The notes: generated by a model not told the origin, from the sequence alone. A stretch of DNA of 64,000 nucleotides from an uncultured Rickettsiales bacterium (GCA_903952265.1 CAJBEU010000002.1:62001-126000); one strand, 5' to 3'; shown: positions 1 through 9,854, counted from the first letter of the stretch. Made by a program: numbers and translations.

Positions 1-1284
1 TCTAGAGGTAAACATTCGGTAAGGTTCCGTTACTCCCTGAGTGATAAGGTCATCTATCATTACTCCTATGTATGCATCCGTTCTGTCTAAAATAAATGTT
101 TCTCTATTTTGCGCTTTGAGAGCGGCATTAATGCCTGCAATCAGTCCTTGACCAGCTGCTTCTTCATAGCCTGTAGTGCCATTGATTTGACCTGCAAAGA
201 ACAATCCACTAACTCTTTTAGTTTCAAGGGAAGGTCTTAGTTCTTTTGGATTTATGAAGTCATACTCTACCGCATATCCAGGTGCGGTCATTTCTACATT
301 TTCTAAGCCTTTAATGGTTCTTAAAAACTCTATCTGAACTTCTGTAGGCAATGAGTTAGAAATGCCGTTTGGATATACTAAAGGGGAGTTTAGTCCTTCT
401 GGCTCTAAAAAAACCTGATGACTCGCTTTATCGGCAAATCTTTTTACTTTATCTTGTATAGAAGGACAATATCTAGGATTTTTACTGACGCTTTTTGACA
501 AAGCCACTCCAGATTTATGTATATTGTTTCTTATTATGTCGTGTGTTTTTTGGTTAGTGTGAGTTATATAACAATTAACTTGGGGCACTAAAATAGATCT
601 ATTTAGGTAGGAAAACGGCACTGGCACATCATCTCCGGGTTGAGCCTCAAGCTTTGAATAGTCTATGGTACTGCTTTTTAGTCTTGGAGGAGTTCCAGTA
701 AAAAGTCTACCTAACTCAAAACCATGTTTCTTTAGGGTTTGAGATATACCGTAGGATGCACTCTCTCCCATTCTTCCTAAATTCTGCACCGTATCTCCTA
801 TATATATTTTTGCAGAAAGAAATGTTCCTGTACATAGCACTAAAGTTTTTGTGTTAATCTGACTTCCGTCTTCTAAAATCACGCCATTTACTTCGTCATT
901 TTTTATTTGAATATCTTTTATTTTATTCAGTATTAAGGAGAGATTTTTTTGAGAAGTAATGAAGCTACAAACGGCTTTTCTGTACAGATCTCTGTCTGCC
1001 TGAGCTCTTGGACCCCAAACTGCAGCTCCACGACTTTGGTTAAGCATCTTATAATGTATGCCTGCTTTGTCTATTGCTTGTGCCATTATTCCTCCTAAAG
1101 CATCTATCTCTTTTACAATCGTGCCTTTTCCAATGCCTCCAATTGAAGGATTGCAGGACATTTGGCCGAGATTGGAATCAGAAGGGGTAATTAGGGCAGT
1201 TTTTGCTCCCATTCTGGCAGACGCAGATGCGGCTTCGCAACCTGCATGCCCTCCTCCTACTATAACTACGTCAAAGCCTTGCAT
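1..1284 (-). CDS. mnmG: MnmG (GidA), tRNA wobble-uridine cmnm5U enzyme, N-terminal part
   Basis: With MnmE this FAD enzyme installs the carboxymethylaminomethyl group at C5 of U34 in several tRNAs. The visible 428 codons open with a dinucleotide-binding fold (GGGHAG at residues 10-15), followed by [15 protein letters not shown] and KEIDALGG, and run to a point matching EPYRMFTSR. The reading frame stays open to base 1, so the C-terminal third (family about 620 residues) lies outside the window. I chose the ATG at 1284; a TTG nine codons upstream (1300-1302) would give an N terminus closer in length to E. coli MnmG. Either start overlaps the 3' end of the upstream membrane-protein gene, suggesting translational coupling. 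Identification is certain, the start is not. Confidence 0.96.
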   Translation of the reverse strand, partial: MQGFDVVIVGGGHAGCEAASASARMGAKTALITPSDSNLGQMSCNPSIGGIGKGTIVKEIDALGGIMAQAIDKAGIHYKMLNQSRGAAVWGPRAQADRDLYRKAVCSFITSQKNLSLILNKIKDIQIKNDEVNGVILEDGSQINTKTLVLCTGTFLSAKIYIGDTVQNLGRMGESASYGISQTLKKHGFELGRLFTGTPPRLKSSTIDYSKLEAQPGDDVPVPFSYLNRSILVPQVNCYITHTNQKTHDIIRNNIHKSGVALSKSVSKNPRYCPSIQDKVKRFADKASHQVFLEPEGLNSPLVYPNGISNSLPTEVQIEFLRTIKGLENVEMTAPGYAVEYDFINPKELRPSLETKRVSGLFFAGQINGTTGYEEAAGQGLIAGINAALKAQNRETFILDRTDAYIGVMIDDLITQGVTEPYRMFTSR

Positions 1285-1910
1285 AGATGGATTATCGTAC
1301 AAAAAGTGAACCTAAGGTGTGCTGCGCAGAGAGTCTCTATTCTTTTGTGATGAGTCTTTACCATTTTGATTAAAGATCCAACAATTCTTGTTAGAATTTT
1401 CGATAGAGTATCAACAATTTTTGTTAAAACACTAGTAAGAAAGACGACAATGGATCCAACAAAACACCAAGAGCAAGCTATGCAAATTGCTTTGCCTAAC
1501 TCTCCTACTGTTCCTCCTAACATTTCTTCGAATTTAGTTCTGTAAAAAAAGTCCAAGGCTGAGCACTCTTTTGGAGGTTTCATATTTTTCCAAAATTCTA
1601 TTTCCTCTCTTGCGACTTTGTAGGCGTCATCAACAAACCTGGATCCAGATTTTGGAGTTTCTCGATCTTTCCAAATTTTCACTTTTATGTCTTGCCTTAC
1701 ATCCTCAGGGATTGTGTTTGGTAAATCGTCCGGTAACTCCTTTTTCTCTAGATATTTGATTATCGTTAATGCGGGCTCATCTAGGTCGCTTGGATTTCCT
1801 GCAAATGTGCCTATTGCCACAATGAAAGCCAACAAAACAATTCCTGATCGTATTACGAAAGTCCCTGGGGTCAAAAAGCCATAAATTTTTCTGACCGGAG
1901 TTTTGAACAC
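1266..1910 (-). CDS. Unrecognised 214-residue membrane protein between infC and mnmG
   Basis: I do not recognise this protein. A short basic N terminus leads into a hydrophobic segment at about residues 18-38, which could be a signal anchor. A charged, acid- and lysine-rich region of about 100 residues follows, then a second hydrophobic helix at about 141-163 containing a CIACSWC cysteine cluster. The C-terminal 50 residues are basic and amphipathic, ending in a cysteine- and histidine-containing tail. The start is GTG at 1910, 9 bases after the infC stop, and no clear Shine-Dalgarno is seen. The stop overlaps the mnmG start by 19 bases. Its length, its fit between two real genes and the lack of any competing frame argue that it is coding. 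It is probably co-transcribed with infC; the function is unknown. Confidence 0.7.
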   Translation of the reverse strand: MFKTPVRKIYGFLTPGTFVIRSGIVLLAFIVAIGTFAGNPSDLDEPALTIIKYLEKKELPDDLPNTIPEDVRQDIKVKIWKDRETPKSGSRFVDDAYKVAREEIEFWKNMKPPKECSALDFFYRTKFEEMLGGTVGELGKAICIACSWCFVGSIVVFLTSVLTKIVDTLSKILTRIVGSLIKMVKTHHKRIETLCAAHLRFTFCTIIHLCKALT

Positions 1911-1919
1911 CTGATTTTA

Positions 1920-2459
1920 TTATTTTGGTAGCGATTTATTTGGAGCTATTCTCATGATCATTTGTTTTCCTTCTAATTTTGCCTCAGAGTCTTTTACAGC
2001 TATTTCGGCAACTCTAAGCCAGATTTTGTCTAATAATTCTATGCCTTGTTCGCTGTGAGTGATTTCTCTGCCTCTAAATCTTACAGATATTTTTACTTGA
2101 TTCCCTTCATTTATAAACTTTATTATATTGTTGATCTTAATCATAAGATCATTTTCTCCTATGCAAGGACGTAGGTTGATTTCTTTTAGTTGTATCTTCT
2201 TTTGATTTTTTCTAGCCGATTGCATCTGCTTGCGGCTTTCGTATTTCAATTTTCCGGCATCTGTGATTTTGCACACCGGAGGGTTTGCCTGAGGAGAAAC
2301 TTCCACAAGGTCAAGGCCTTGCTCTGAAGCAATTTGTAAAGCCTTAGAGATCGATAGCACTCCGAGCATAGAGCCATCCTGATCTATGAGTCTTACTTCT
2401 GGAGAAGTGATTTCTGTATTATACCTAAAGAACCCTTTAGAAGACTTCTGAATACTCAA
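1920..2459 (-). CDS. infC: Translation initiation factor IF-3
   Basis: IF-3 binds the 30S subunit, blocks premature 50S joining and checks the initiator codon-anticodon pair. The 179 residues show the N-domain signature (RYNTEI..PEVRLID), the lysine-rich linker and the C-domain with KISVRFRGREITH. The frame starts with TTG at 2459, preceded by GAGG; an in-frame ATT lies two codons later and there is no ATG before the conserved core. Rare start codons are typical of infC and allow IF-3 to repress its own translation, so this is probably functional. The usual partners rpmI and rplT do not follow; an unknown membrane protein and mnmG do. Confidence 0.97.
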   Translation of the reverse strand: MSIQKSSKGFFRYNTEITSPEVRLIDQDGSMLGVLSISKALQIASEQGLDLVEVSPQANPPVCKITDAGKLKYESRKQMQSARKNQKKIQLKEINLRPCIGENDLMIKINNIIKFINEGNQVKISVRFRGREITHSEQGIELLDKIWLRVAEIAVKDSEAKLEGKQMIMRIAPNKSLPK

Positions 2460-2590
2460 ATAACCTCGATTATATTTTGTGAAAATTAAGAGTTTGGGAA
2501 ACCTAAAATATGGCTGGAGGACTCAAGTGCGATCATGGACACACTCAGAGTTATCCTGACTGAATCAAGCTATCTCAAATTCTAGGGGGC

Positions 2591-2619
2591 ATTATATGCC
2601 TTAGATCTACAAAGCGCAA
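2591..2619 (-). promoter_or_regulatory. Sigma70-type promoter for infC
   Basis: On the minus strand TTGCGC (2619-2614) and a perfect TATAAT (2596-2591) are separated by 17 bases. Transcription would start near 2584, giving a leader of about 125 nt before infC. The leader contains a hairpin with arms at 2521-2529 and 2542-2551 (ACTC/GAGT and AGTG/CACT around small bulges). The promoter is strong by match and spacing; a regulatory role for the hairpin is inference. Confidence 0.6.
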
Positions 2620-2694
2620 TACTGGAGAAATGTGCCTGGATTTTGTTTTGTATTTAATTTATGGGCGCTCATATTTCTAATTTATTCAAAAGAT

Positions 2695-4575
2695 TTACGT
2701 AAAAGTAGTTTGTTCCGTTACCTTTTTGATAAAGTCCTGTATAGAGAAAATACTGGTTTTACCATCTACTGTTCTTACGCTAAGGGTTTGGTTTTTTGCT
2801 TCTTCCTTTCCTATGATCAATATGTAAGGAATTTTTTGTAAAATTAGATGCCGTATTTTGTAACTGATGGTGTCATTTGTTATGTCTAAATGTGTCCTGA
2901 TGTCAGAATTTTGTAGGTGATTAAAAATAGCTAGCGCATAGTCATTGCACTCTGATACAACTGTTGCAATTGCGACTTGTATAGGTGCTATCCAAACTGG
3001 CAAGTTTCCGCTGTGATGCTCTATTAACATCCCTATGAATCGTTCGAATGTTCCAAGTATTGCTCTGTGAATAATAACTGGATGTTGTTTTTGCCCTTCG
3101 TGATTTATGTAATTGGCATCTAGACGCTGAGGTAAAATGAAGTCTAACTGCAGTGTCCCGCATTGCCAGCTGCGTCCGATTGCGTCTTTTAGATGAAACT
3201 CCAGTTTTGGTCCATAGAAAGCACCTTCTCCTTTGGATACGGAATACGGAATTTTTGTGCTCTCTATTGCCTTTATTAGTGCTTTTTCAGCGTGATCCCA
3301 GGTTTGGTCAGATCCAGCTCTATTTTGGGGTCGATCGGAAAATTTTAGAGATAAATCTTTAAATTCCAAATCTTTGTAAACATTTTGCAACAACTCGCAA
3401 AATCTCACAGTTTCTTCAGTTATTTGTTCCTGAGTGCAAAAGATATGTCCATCATCTTGTGTAAAGCTTTTTACTCTCATAAGACCATGTAATCCACCAG
3501 ATGCCTCGTTTCTGTGACACGTACCAAATTCTGCCATTCTGATAGGCAAATCTTTGTAACTTTTGAGTCCATGGTTAAATATTTGAATATGGCATGGGCA
3601 ACTCATGGGTTTTAGAGCTTTATCTTCTTCGTTCAATATGAACATATCCTGTTTGAACTTTTCAATGTGACCCGATTTTTGCCACAATTTGTTTGAACAC
3701 AAAATTGGAGTTTGTACTTGTTGATAACCAGCAAATTTTTGTTTTTTTTGTATATATTTTTGTAGCACATCTAAAATCGTAAAACCCTTTGCGTGCCAAA
3801 ATACCATTCCTGGCATATCTTCCTCGAAATGAAATAGATCGAGAGTTTTTCCAAGTTTTCTATGATCCCTTTTTTCTGACTCTAAAAGCATTTGCAAATG
3901 GTCTTTAAGATCTTTTTCGCAGGTCCATGCGGTTCCATATATGCGCTGCAAGGCTTTATTTTTGCTGTCTCCCTTCCAATAAGATCCCGATACCTTTAGC
4001 AGTTTAAAATGCTTAATGTATGAAGTATTGGGTCCGTGCGGTCCTTTACAAAGATCGACAAAGTCTTCTTGGCTGTAGCAAGTGATGATTTCTTCTTCGG
4101 GCAGGCCACAAATAATTTCGCTTTTGTATGGCTCATTAGCAAAAAGCTCTAAAGCCTTTTCACGCGACAAGACAATTTTTTTTATTTCCTGGTTTTTACG
4201 GGCAAGACTGTGCATTTCTTTTGTGATAATTGGCAAATCTGCCTCTGTGATAGGAGTTGCAAGGTCAATATCGTAATAAAATCCATTTTCTGTGACTGGA
4301 CCTATTGCTATTTTGGCTTGGGGATAAATTCTTTGGATTGCTTGCGCTAAAAGGTGAGCTGCGTCATGTCTTACTATTTCTAAAGCCTTTGAATCACTAT
4401 AAGTAATGACTTTAATGGGCGTATCAGAAACTACGGGATCACATAAGTCTTGCAATTTTTGGTTTGCAAAAATGGCTATAGGATCTTTAATGTTTAGAGA
4501 TTGAGCTATTTTTAAGCCTATTGTCCCTTTTTCAAAAGCCCTATTCTCACCGTTTGCAAGGTGCACTGTAATCAT
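2695..4575 (-). CDS. thrS: Threonyl-tRNA synthetase
   Basis: This class II synthetase charges tRNA-Thr. In order it has a TGS domain (MITVHLANGE start), a second additional domain carrying HDAAHLLAQAI and other editing-site histidines, the catalytic core and an anticodon-binding domain ending near FIKKV. Zinc and active-site motifs are visible in PMSCPCHIQIF and in CHRNEASGGLHGLMRVK; the first form is common in alphaproteobacteria. The open frame extends 25 codons further upstream to 4650, but that stretch overlaps a good promoter and lies outside the TGS domain, so I place the start at the ATG at 4575 (626 residues). It is a single gene, divergent from pth. Confidence 0.97.
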   Translation of the reverse strand: MITVHLANGENRAFEKGTIGLKIAQSLNIKDPIAIFANQKLQDLCDPVVSDTPIKVITYSDSKALEIVRHDAAHLLAQAIQRIYPQAKIAIGPVTENGFYYDIDLATPITEADLPIITKEMHSLARKNQEIKKIVLSREKALELFANEPYKSEIICGLPEEEIITCYSQEDFVDLCKGPHGPNTSYIKHFKLLKVSGSYWKGDSKNKALQRIYGTAWTCEKDLKDHLQMLLESEKRDHRKLGKTLDLFHFEEDMPGMVFWHAKGFTILDVLQKYIQKKQKFAGYQQVQTPILCSNKLWQKSGHIEKFKQDMFILNEEDKALKPMSCPCHIQIFNHGLKSYKDLPIRMAEFGTCHRNEASGGLHGLMRVKSFTQDDGHIFCTQEQITEETVRFCELLQNVYKDLEFKDLSLKFSDRPQNRAGSDQTWDHAEKALIKAIESTKIPYSVSKGEGAFYGPKLEFHLKDAIGRSWQCGTLQLDFILPQRLDANYINHEGQKQHPVIIHRAILGTFERFIGMLIEHHSGNLPVWIAPIQVAIATVVSECNDYALAIFNHLQNSDIRTHLDITNDTISYKIRHLILQKIPYILIIGKEEAKNQTLSVRTVDGKTSIFSIQDFIKKVTEQTTFT

Positions 4576-4621
4576 GGAAATGCTTTGTATTGGAAATGTT
4601 GCATGCTTTCTTATGTCAAGT

Positions 4622-4650
4622 AGTATAGAATTGGGCAAGTTTTTTAGCAA
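4622..4650 (-). promoter_or_regulatory. Sigma70-type promoter for thrS
   Basis: Minus-strand TTGCTA (4650-4645) and TATACT (4627-4622) are separated by 17 bases, placing the transcript start near 4615 and the ATG at 4575 about 40 nt downstream. This supports the shorter thrS start. The match is good but only inferred from sequence. Confidence 0.5.
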
Positions 4651-4695
4651 TAACAGTGAATTTTATAGGCTTTACAGCAGGGAGGTATTATCTTA

Positions 4696-5250
4696 ATGCT
4701 TTTGGTATGTGGTCTGGGTAATGTGGGTAAAAAGTACGTTGACACTAGACACAATGCTGGATTTTTATTTTTGGAAAGTTTGGCTAAAGACTGGGAAGTA
4801 ACTTTTAAACATTTCAAAAACTTAAACTCTGAAGTTGCCAAGATTTGTCTAGATGGGGCAAAAATCTTGCTTATTAAGCCCACAACTTTTATGAATAATT
4901 CGGGAACGGCTGTTTTAAGTGTGATGAATTATTACAAAATAGAAAAGGCGAACTTGCTTGTAGTGCATGATGAAATAGATCTAGTTTTAGGTAACGTTAG
5001 ATTAAAATTTGGTGGAGGATCAGCGGGTCATAATGGAATCAAGTCTGTGGACGCTGCTTTGGGTAACGAATACTGGAGAATGCGTATTGGTGTGGGTAGG
5101 CCACCTCTAGACGTAAGCGTTGTTGATTATGTATTGGGGGACTTTTCAAAGTCTGAAATAATTCAGATTACAGATGTTCTGAATGATTGCAAAAAGCATT
5201 TTGAGAATTTTATTCTAAGGTATTCCAAGGAAAAATCTGACTCTAAATAA
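4696..5250 (+). CDS. pth: Peptidyl-tRNA hydrolase
   Basis: Pth releases tRNAs from prematurely dropped peptidyl-tRNA. The family signature GLGNVGKKYVDTRHNAG covers the start, with the catalytic histidine in TRHN; the KPTTFMNNSG and HDEIDL motifs and the GGGSAGHNGI loop are intact. At 184 residues it is of normal length. A clear AGGGAGG precedes the ATG. The ribosomal protein gene rplY, often located just upstream in relatives, is absent here; thrS lies divergently instead. ychF follows after 33 bases, an order common in alphaproteobacteria. Confidence 0.97.
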   Translation: MLLVCGLGNVGKKYVDTRHNAGFLFLESLAKDWEVTFKHFKNLNSEVAKICLDGAKILLIKPTTFMNNSGTAVLSVMNYYKIEKANLLVVHDEIDLVLGNVRLKFGGGSAGHNGIKSVDAALGNEYWRMRIGVGRPPLDVSVVDYVLGDFSKSEIIQITDVLNDCKKHFENFILRYSKEKSDSK

Positions 5251-5283
5251 GGAAAAATTGTAAATGAGGGTTTAGTTAAATAT

Positions 5284-6384
5284 ATGGGATTAAAATGCGG
5301 TATAGTAGGACTGCCAAATGTCGGTAAATCTACTTTTTTTAATGCAATAACAGAAACTGCTAGTGCAGAAGCGGCAAACTATCCTTTTTGCACCATAGAG
5401 CCTAATAGCGCGATGGTTAAAGTAGAGGATTATCGGTTGTATCAATTGGCCGATATTGCTAAATCTCTTAGAATTGTGCCTGCGTTTATTGAATTTGTTG
5501 ATATTGCAGGACTTGTCTCTGGTGCAAGTAAAGGAGAGGGGCTTGGAAATAAGTTTTTGTCTCACGTAAGAGAAGTGGATGCAATTTTACATGTGGTGCG
5601 ATGTTTTGACGATGACGACGTAATGCACGTCAATGGCAAGGTAAATCCTATTAGCGACATTGCAACAGTAGAGAATGAGTTAATTCTTTCAGACATGAGC
5701 GTTTTAGAAAAACATATTGATAATTATGGGAGAAAAGCCAGATGTGGAGACAAGTTCTTTATCGAACTGAGAACTTTTGCTCTTAACTTGATGAAACTTT
5801 TAGAATCTGGCAGCGGTGTGAGAAGTCATCCTGATTTATTAAAAAAAGAGAAAGAGCTAAGAGAAATGCACCTTATTACCAGCAAGCCTGTAATATATGT
5901 GTGTAATGTTGCAGAAAAGGACATAGCAACTGGAAATTCATATTCTCAAACTGTATTTGATTTGGCTTCCTCCAGGGGCTCTTTTGCTTTTTATCTGTCT
6001 GCAAAAATAGAATCAGAGATTGCAATTTTAACTTCTAATCAAGAGAAAAAAGAATTTTTGGCTTCTTTGGGTGTTGTAGAGAGTGGTATCAGTAAAGTGG
6101 TAAAAAGGGCATACAATATCTTGGGATTAGAAAGCTATTTTACTGTGGGAGAAAATGAAACCAGAATGTGGACCATTAAAAAGGGCGCAAAGGCCCCACA
6201 AGCTGCAGGAATAATACACTCTGATTTTGAGGACGGTTTTATTAGAGCAGAAGTTTCGTCATACGAAGATTATGTTGCTTCTGGAGGTCGCTCAAAGTCT
6301 CGATCTGAAGGAAAAGATTATGTGGTTCAAGATGGAGATGTCATCAACTTTTTGTTTAATAAGACTCAATCTAAAAGTGTGTAA
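5284..6384 (+). CDS. ychF: Redox- and ribosome-associated ATPase/GTPase YchF (OLA1 family)
   Basis: This Obg-family P-loop NTPase prefers ATP in studied homologues and associates with ribosomes. It has the Walker A motif GLPNVGKST at residues 9-17, a switch II DIAG motif, a coiled-coil insertion at about 130-200 ([15 protein letters not shown]), and the C-terminal TGS domain seen from [20 protein letters not shown] to the end. Its 366 residues match the family. It sits between pth and glyQ and ends 6 bases before glyQ. Precise cellular role remains unsettled in the family. Confidence 0.96.
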   Translation: MGLKCGIVGLPNVGKSTFFNAITETASAEAANYPFCTIEPNSAMVKVEDYRLYQLADIAKSLRIVPAFIEFVDIAGLVSGASKGEGLGNKFLSHVREVDAILHVVRCFDDDDVMHVNGKVNPISDIATVENELILSDMSVLEKHIDNYGRKARCGDKFFIELRTFALNLMKLLESGSGVRSHPDLLKKEKELREMHLITSKPVIYVCNVAEKDIATGNSYSQTVFDLASSRGSFAFYLSAKIESEIAILTSNQEKKEFLASLGVVESGISKVVKRAYNILGLESYFTVGENETRMWTIKKGAKAPQAAGIIHSDFEDGFIRAEVSSYEDYVASGGRSKSRSEGKDYVVQDGDVINFLFNKTQSKSV

Positions 6385-6390
6385 TAAAAC

Positions 6391-7257
6391 GTGAAAAAGT
6401 TGTCATTCCAAAACATTATATTGAAATTGCAAAGCTTTTGGTCAGATTTGGGGTGCACTATACTGCAGCCTTATGATTTGGAGATGGGTGCTGGTACATT
6501 TCATCCAGCTACAGTCTTGTCCCCTATGATTAAAAAGGATTTTTGGTATGTTGCTTATGTGCAGCCTGTGCGCAGGCCTACAGATAGTCGCTTTGGAAAA
6601 CATCCAAATAGAGTGCAGCATTATTATCAATTTCAAGTGCTTTTAAAACCTACCCCTAAGGACATGCAAGACATGTATCTGCGTAGTTTAAGGGCCCTTA
6701 ATATTGATGAAAATAACGATATTCGTTTCATTGAAGATGATTGGCAATCTCCGACATTAGGAGCTTTTGGTCTTGGATGGGAAGTGCAATGTAATGGTAT
6801 GGAAATTAGTCAGTTCACATACATGCAGCAAGTAGCCGGTCAGTTGTGTAGGCCACCTTTAGGAGAAATCACATATGGATTAGAGCGTGTTGCAATGTAT
6901 GTGCAGGGCGCAAGCTCGATTGCAGAAATAATCTGGAGTTATGACCCTAAAGGAGAGCCTATTTTTTACAAAGACATTGATTTTTCATCCGAAGAGGAAT
7001 TTTCTCATTTCAACACTCGATATGCAGACGTGGAAATTTTAAGAAGACATTTTGCAGACTGTACAATTCAATGTGAAAAATTAGCAAAAGATAATTTGCC
7101 TTACGTAGCGTACGATTTTTGTATCAAATCTAGCCACTTATTTAATCTATTGGATTCCCTTGGAGCCTTAAGTGTTATCGAAAGAGGAGTTATGATTAAT
7201 AAAGTAAAAGATTTGGCAAAAATGTGCTCCGTTAGTCTTATAAACAAAAACTCCTAA
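6391..7257 (+). CDS. glyQ: Glycyl-tRNA synthetase alpha subunit
   Basis: GlyQ is the catalytic subunit of the bacterial alpha2beta2 glycyl-tRNA synthetase. The sequence carries LQPYDLEMGAGTFHPAT and the class II motif 2 region (RPTDSRFGKHPNR), with a typical length of 288 residues. Translation starts at GTG (6391), only 6 bases after the ychF stop, and ends 3 bases before glyS, so subunit synthesis is tightly coupled. No anomalies were noted. Confidence 0.97.
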   Translation: MKKLSFQNIILKLQSFWSDLGCTILQPYDLEMGAGTFHPATVLSPMIKKDFWYVAYVQPVRRPTDSRFGKHPNRVQHYYQFQVLLKPTPKDMQDMYLRSLRALNIDENNDIRFIEDDWQSPTLGAFGLGWEVQCNGMEISQFTYMQQVAGQLCRPPLGEITYGLERVAMYVQGASSIAEIIWSYDPKGEPIFYKDIDFSSEEEFSHFNTRYADVEILRRHFADCTIQCEKLAKDNLPYVAYDFCIKSSHLFNLLDSLGALSVIERGVMINKVKDLAKMCSVSLINKNS

Positions 7258-7260
7258 GCA

Positions 7261-9366
7261 ATGGCAGATTTAATTTTAGAACTATACTCAGAGGAATTGC
7301 CTGTTTTAGCTCAAGTTTCTGCAGAGCAGGGTTTTGAAACTCTTTTTGGTCAGTCTTTAGAGAAAAATCGTATTCCATTTACCTCTTGCAAAGTGTTTTC
7401 AGGACCTTGCCGTATTACAATATGTGTTGATGGTCTTCCCATTTACGTAAATCAAGAACCTCAGGTTATCAAGGGACCTAAAACTAATGCTGCTAAAGAG
7501 TATGTTGAGGGGTTTTGTAGAAAATACGAAATTGACTACAAAGATTTAAAAGAAGAAGGAGAGTATTTTCTTTACCAAAAAGAAGGATTGCAGCAAGAGT
7601 GCAGAGTGATTTTAACTCGTCTAATTCCCGAGATTCTTGCAAAACATACATGGAAGAATTCTATGCGATGGGGAGAGCATAATTGCATATGGCCTCGACC
7701 ATTAAAAAATATAATGTGTCTTTTTGGAGGTAGAGTTTTACACTTTTTCTATCACCATTTAGAAACCAATAACGTCACTTTTGGTCACAAGTTTTTATCC
7801 AGAAATAAAAATAGAAAACAGTCTTTTTTATCAAAGGTTGAAGTAAATAACTGGAGTGACTATACATCGGCATTAAAAAATAATGGCGTTTTATTGAATC
7901 GAAAAGACCGTATTAACAGTATTAAAGAGCAAGCATGTAGTTTGCTAGAAGAAGTTGGTCTTAGAAAGGAGATATGCCCAGATTTGCTGATTGATGTTGC
8001 TTGTAATGTGGAATTACCTTTTGTGATGCTAGGGAAAATACCAAAAGAACACATGTCTTTGCCAGCTGAAGTGATTGTTACTGTTATGAAGATTCATCAA
8101 AAGTACTTTCCCACATATTGGGAGAAAACCGGCCTGTTGGCTCCTTATTTTATATTTGTAAGTAACTGCGACTCAAGCGACAACATTTTACTTGGAAATG
8201 AGAGGGTTTTGAAAGCAAGGCTCGCGGATGCGCATTTCCTTTACGACAAAGATTTGCAAATTTCAATTGAACAAAGGTATGAACAATTATCTAAAATCGC
8301 ATTTCATGCAAAACTTGGATCTATTCAGGATAAAGCCGCACGACTTGAAAAACTTGCAAATATTTTTAATTCGTACTTACAAAAGACTGAACAAGACTTG
8401 CTTATCCTTGCTGCAAGATTCTGCAAATGTGATCTAGCTGGCGACGTGGTTTCGGACATTGCAACCTTAGAAGGGCACATTGGTTACTGTTATGCAATCG
8501 CAGCAAAATACGATTTAGATGTTGCTCTAGCAATTAAGGATCATTATAGGCCAGCTGGTATCAAAGACTCTCTACCATCTACAGTTTTGGGACTTTGTTT
8601 ATCTTTGATTGATAAAACTGACAGTCTTGTGGGAATGTACGTCGCTGGAGAGCGTTCTACGGGCAACAAGGATCCTTATGGTCTAAGAAGATCTGCTTTG
8701 GGTATAATACGTATTTTGGCCTCAAAAGACTTCTCTTTTTCAGTAGATTTAGAAGCTTTGATTTGTGAAGCAATCAAGCTTTACACAGTTGAAGAGAATG
8801 TTTTAGAATCTTTAAAGCAAGAAATCTTGGATTTCATCAAGCAAAGGCATAAGAATTTACTTAAAGCTGATTTTTGTGACTCGGTGATTAATGCAGTTAT
8901 TGACTTTGCTGAGTACGACATTGCCAGTACCTACCAAAAATCTTTGGAAGTACAAAAATTTGTGTCAAGTGACATTTATGAATTTGTTTCTCTGTCTTTT
9001 AAACGTGTATTTAATTTAGTGAGCACTAACTCTGATCTTTTAGGGAAAGCAAGGAAAGATTTTTATTTAAACACTGGTAATTTGACGAGCTCTACTGCTT
9101 TGATCAAGATGTTTGGATCTAGATATTCAGAAGATCTAAAAGAGACTGCTATAGTGGAGATTCTTGAAGCACTAGACTCGTACGATTCTTCCACTTACGG
9201 ACAAAGCTGTTTGTTGCGTCTTATCAGCCTTTGGAATTTGTCCAATGCTTTGAACAAATTTATAGATAAAATGAAAATATCTGAAAATTTGTTTCGTATC
9301 ATTTTATTGTTTGAGGTGCTAGAACGTTTCAACAGCGTTATAGTTTTTGAGCGTTTAAATAGTTAA
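7261..9366 (+). CDS. glyS: Glycyl-tRNA synthetase beta subunit
   Basis: GlyS recognises tRNA-Gly and completes the tetrameric synthetase. It begins with the family pattern (L.LELYSEELPV) and contains the HD-like region near VVSDIATLEGHIGY, the GNKDPYGLRRSALGIIRI motif and a C-terminal anticodon-binding DALR-like helical domain. Length is 701 residues, as expected. It follows glyQ after a 3-base gap. nusB starts 33 bases downstream with its own Shine-Dalgarno. Confidence 0.97.
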   Translation: MADLILELYSEELPVLAQVSAEQGFETLFGQSLEKNRIPFTSCKVFSGPCRITICVDGLPIYVNQEPQVIKGPKTNAAKEYVEGFCRKYEIDYKDLKEEGEYFLYQKEGLQQECRVILTRLIPEILAKHTWKNSMRWGEHNCIWPRPLKNIMCLFGGRVLHFFYHHLETNNVTFGHKFLSRNKNRKQSFLSKVEVNNWSDYTSALKNNGVLLNRKDRINSIKEQACSLLEEVGLRKEICPDLLIDVACNVELPFVMLGKIPKEHMSLPAEVIVTVMKIHQKYFPTYWEKTGLLAPYFIFVSNCDSSDNILLGNERVLKARLADAHFLYDKDLQISIEQRYEQLSKIAFHAKLGSIQDKAARLEKLANIFNSYLQKTEQDLLILAARFCKCDLAGDVVSDIATLEGHIGYCYAIAAKYDLDVALAIKDHYRPAGIKDSLPSTVLGLCLSLIDKTDSLVGMYVAGERSTGNKDPYGLRRSALGIIRILASKDFSFSVDLEALICEAIKLYTVEENVLESLKQEILDFIKQRHKNLLKADFCDSVINAVIDFAEYDIASTYQKSLEVQKFVSSDIYEFVSLSFKRVFNLVSTNSDLLGKARKDFYLNTGNLTSSTALIKMFGSRYSEDLKETAIVEILEALDSYDSSTYGQSCLLRLISLWNLSNALNKFIDKMKISENLFRIILLFEVLERFNSVIVFERLNS

Positions 9367-9398
9367 ATTTTCTTAATAGTTTTGCAGGGGATAAGTTA

Positions 9399-9851
9399 AT
9401 GATTAGCAGCAAAACGATCGCAAGGCTTGCTTGCGTACAAGCTCTATTTTTATACGAATATGGCCAAAGATTTCAAGATTTTGATGAAGCCATTAGTTGC
9501 ATACTCTCTTACTATGCAGATTCTGACGTAGTAGATGATTTTCGTGGACACAAGGTTAGTTTGCATAAGAATTACTTTTTGGACCTTAGTAGTCTAATTT
9601 TAGAAAATTTGCCTTCAATAGATAAGCGTCTAGAAGGTATGTTTCATGGAAAAACAGATCTTATCAATCTTTCCATAATCAAAGTGGGGGTTTGCGAAAT
9701 GCTCTATAAGGATAAAGTTCCAACAAAAGTTGTGGTAAATGAATTTAGCAATATTGCTGCAGCTTTTGATTTTAATCCAGCAATAGTCAACTCAATCCTT
9801 GATAAGATTGGCAATTCTTTATCTTGCGGCACTTTGCAGATCCTGAGTTAA
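9399..9851 (+). CDS. nusB: Transcription antitermination factor NusB
   Basis: NusB with NusE (S10) binds boxA RNA and prevents early termination in rRNA operons. The 150 residues show the all-helical NusB pattern: ARLACVQALFLYEYG at the start, a middle helix IDKRLEG, and the conserved NLSIIKVGVCEMLYKDKVPTK and VVNEFSNIA regions. GGGGATAA precedes the ATG. It is not next to ribH, its usual partner in alphaproteobacteria, but follows glyQS. The gene is convergent with gpsA, with only 3 bases between the stops and no visible terminator. Confidence 0.93.
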   Translation: MISSKTIARLACVQALFLYEYGQRFQDFDEAISCILSYYADSDVVDDFRGHKVSLHKNYFLDLSSLILENLPSIDKRLEGMFHGKTDLINLSIIKVGVCEMLYKDKVPTKVVVNEFSNIAAAFDFNPAIVNSILDKIGNSLSCGTLQILS

Positions 9852-9854
9852 AGT

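Noticed and set aside
2460-2694. A small structured RNA (SRP RNA or tmRNA) in the infC-thrS gap
   Set aside because: Neither the SRP tetraloop motif nor tmRNA ends are present; the region is explained by the infC promoter and leader.
2632-2841. Plus-strand frame over the 3' end of thrS
   Set aside because: It overlaps the thrS C-terminal domain in antisense, shows no motif and no promoter; chance open frame.
4576-4650. N-terminal extension of thrS to 4650
   Set aside because: The stretch overlaps a TTGCTA-17-TATACT promoter and has no match to the TGS domain start; the ATG at 4575 fits better.
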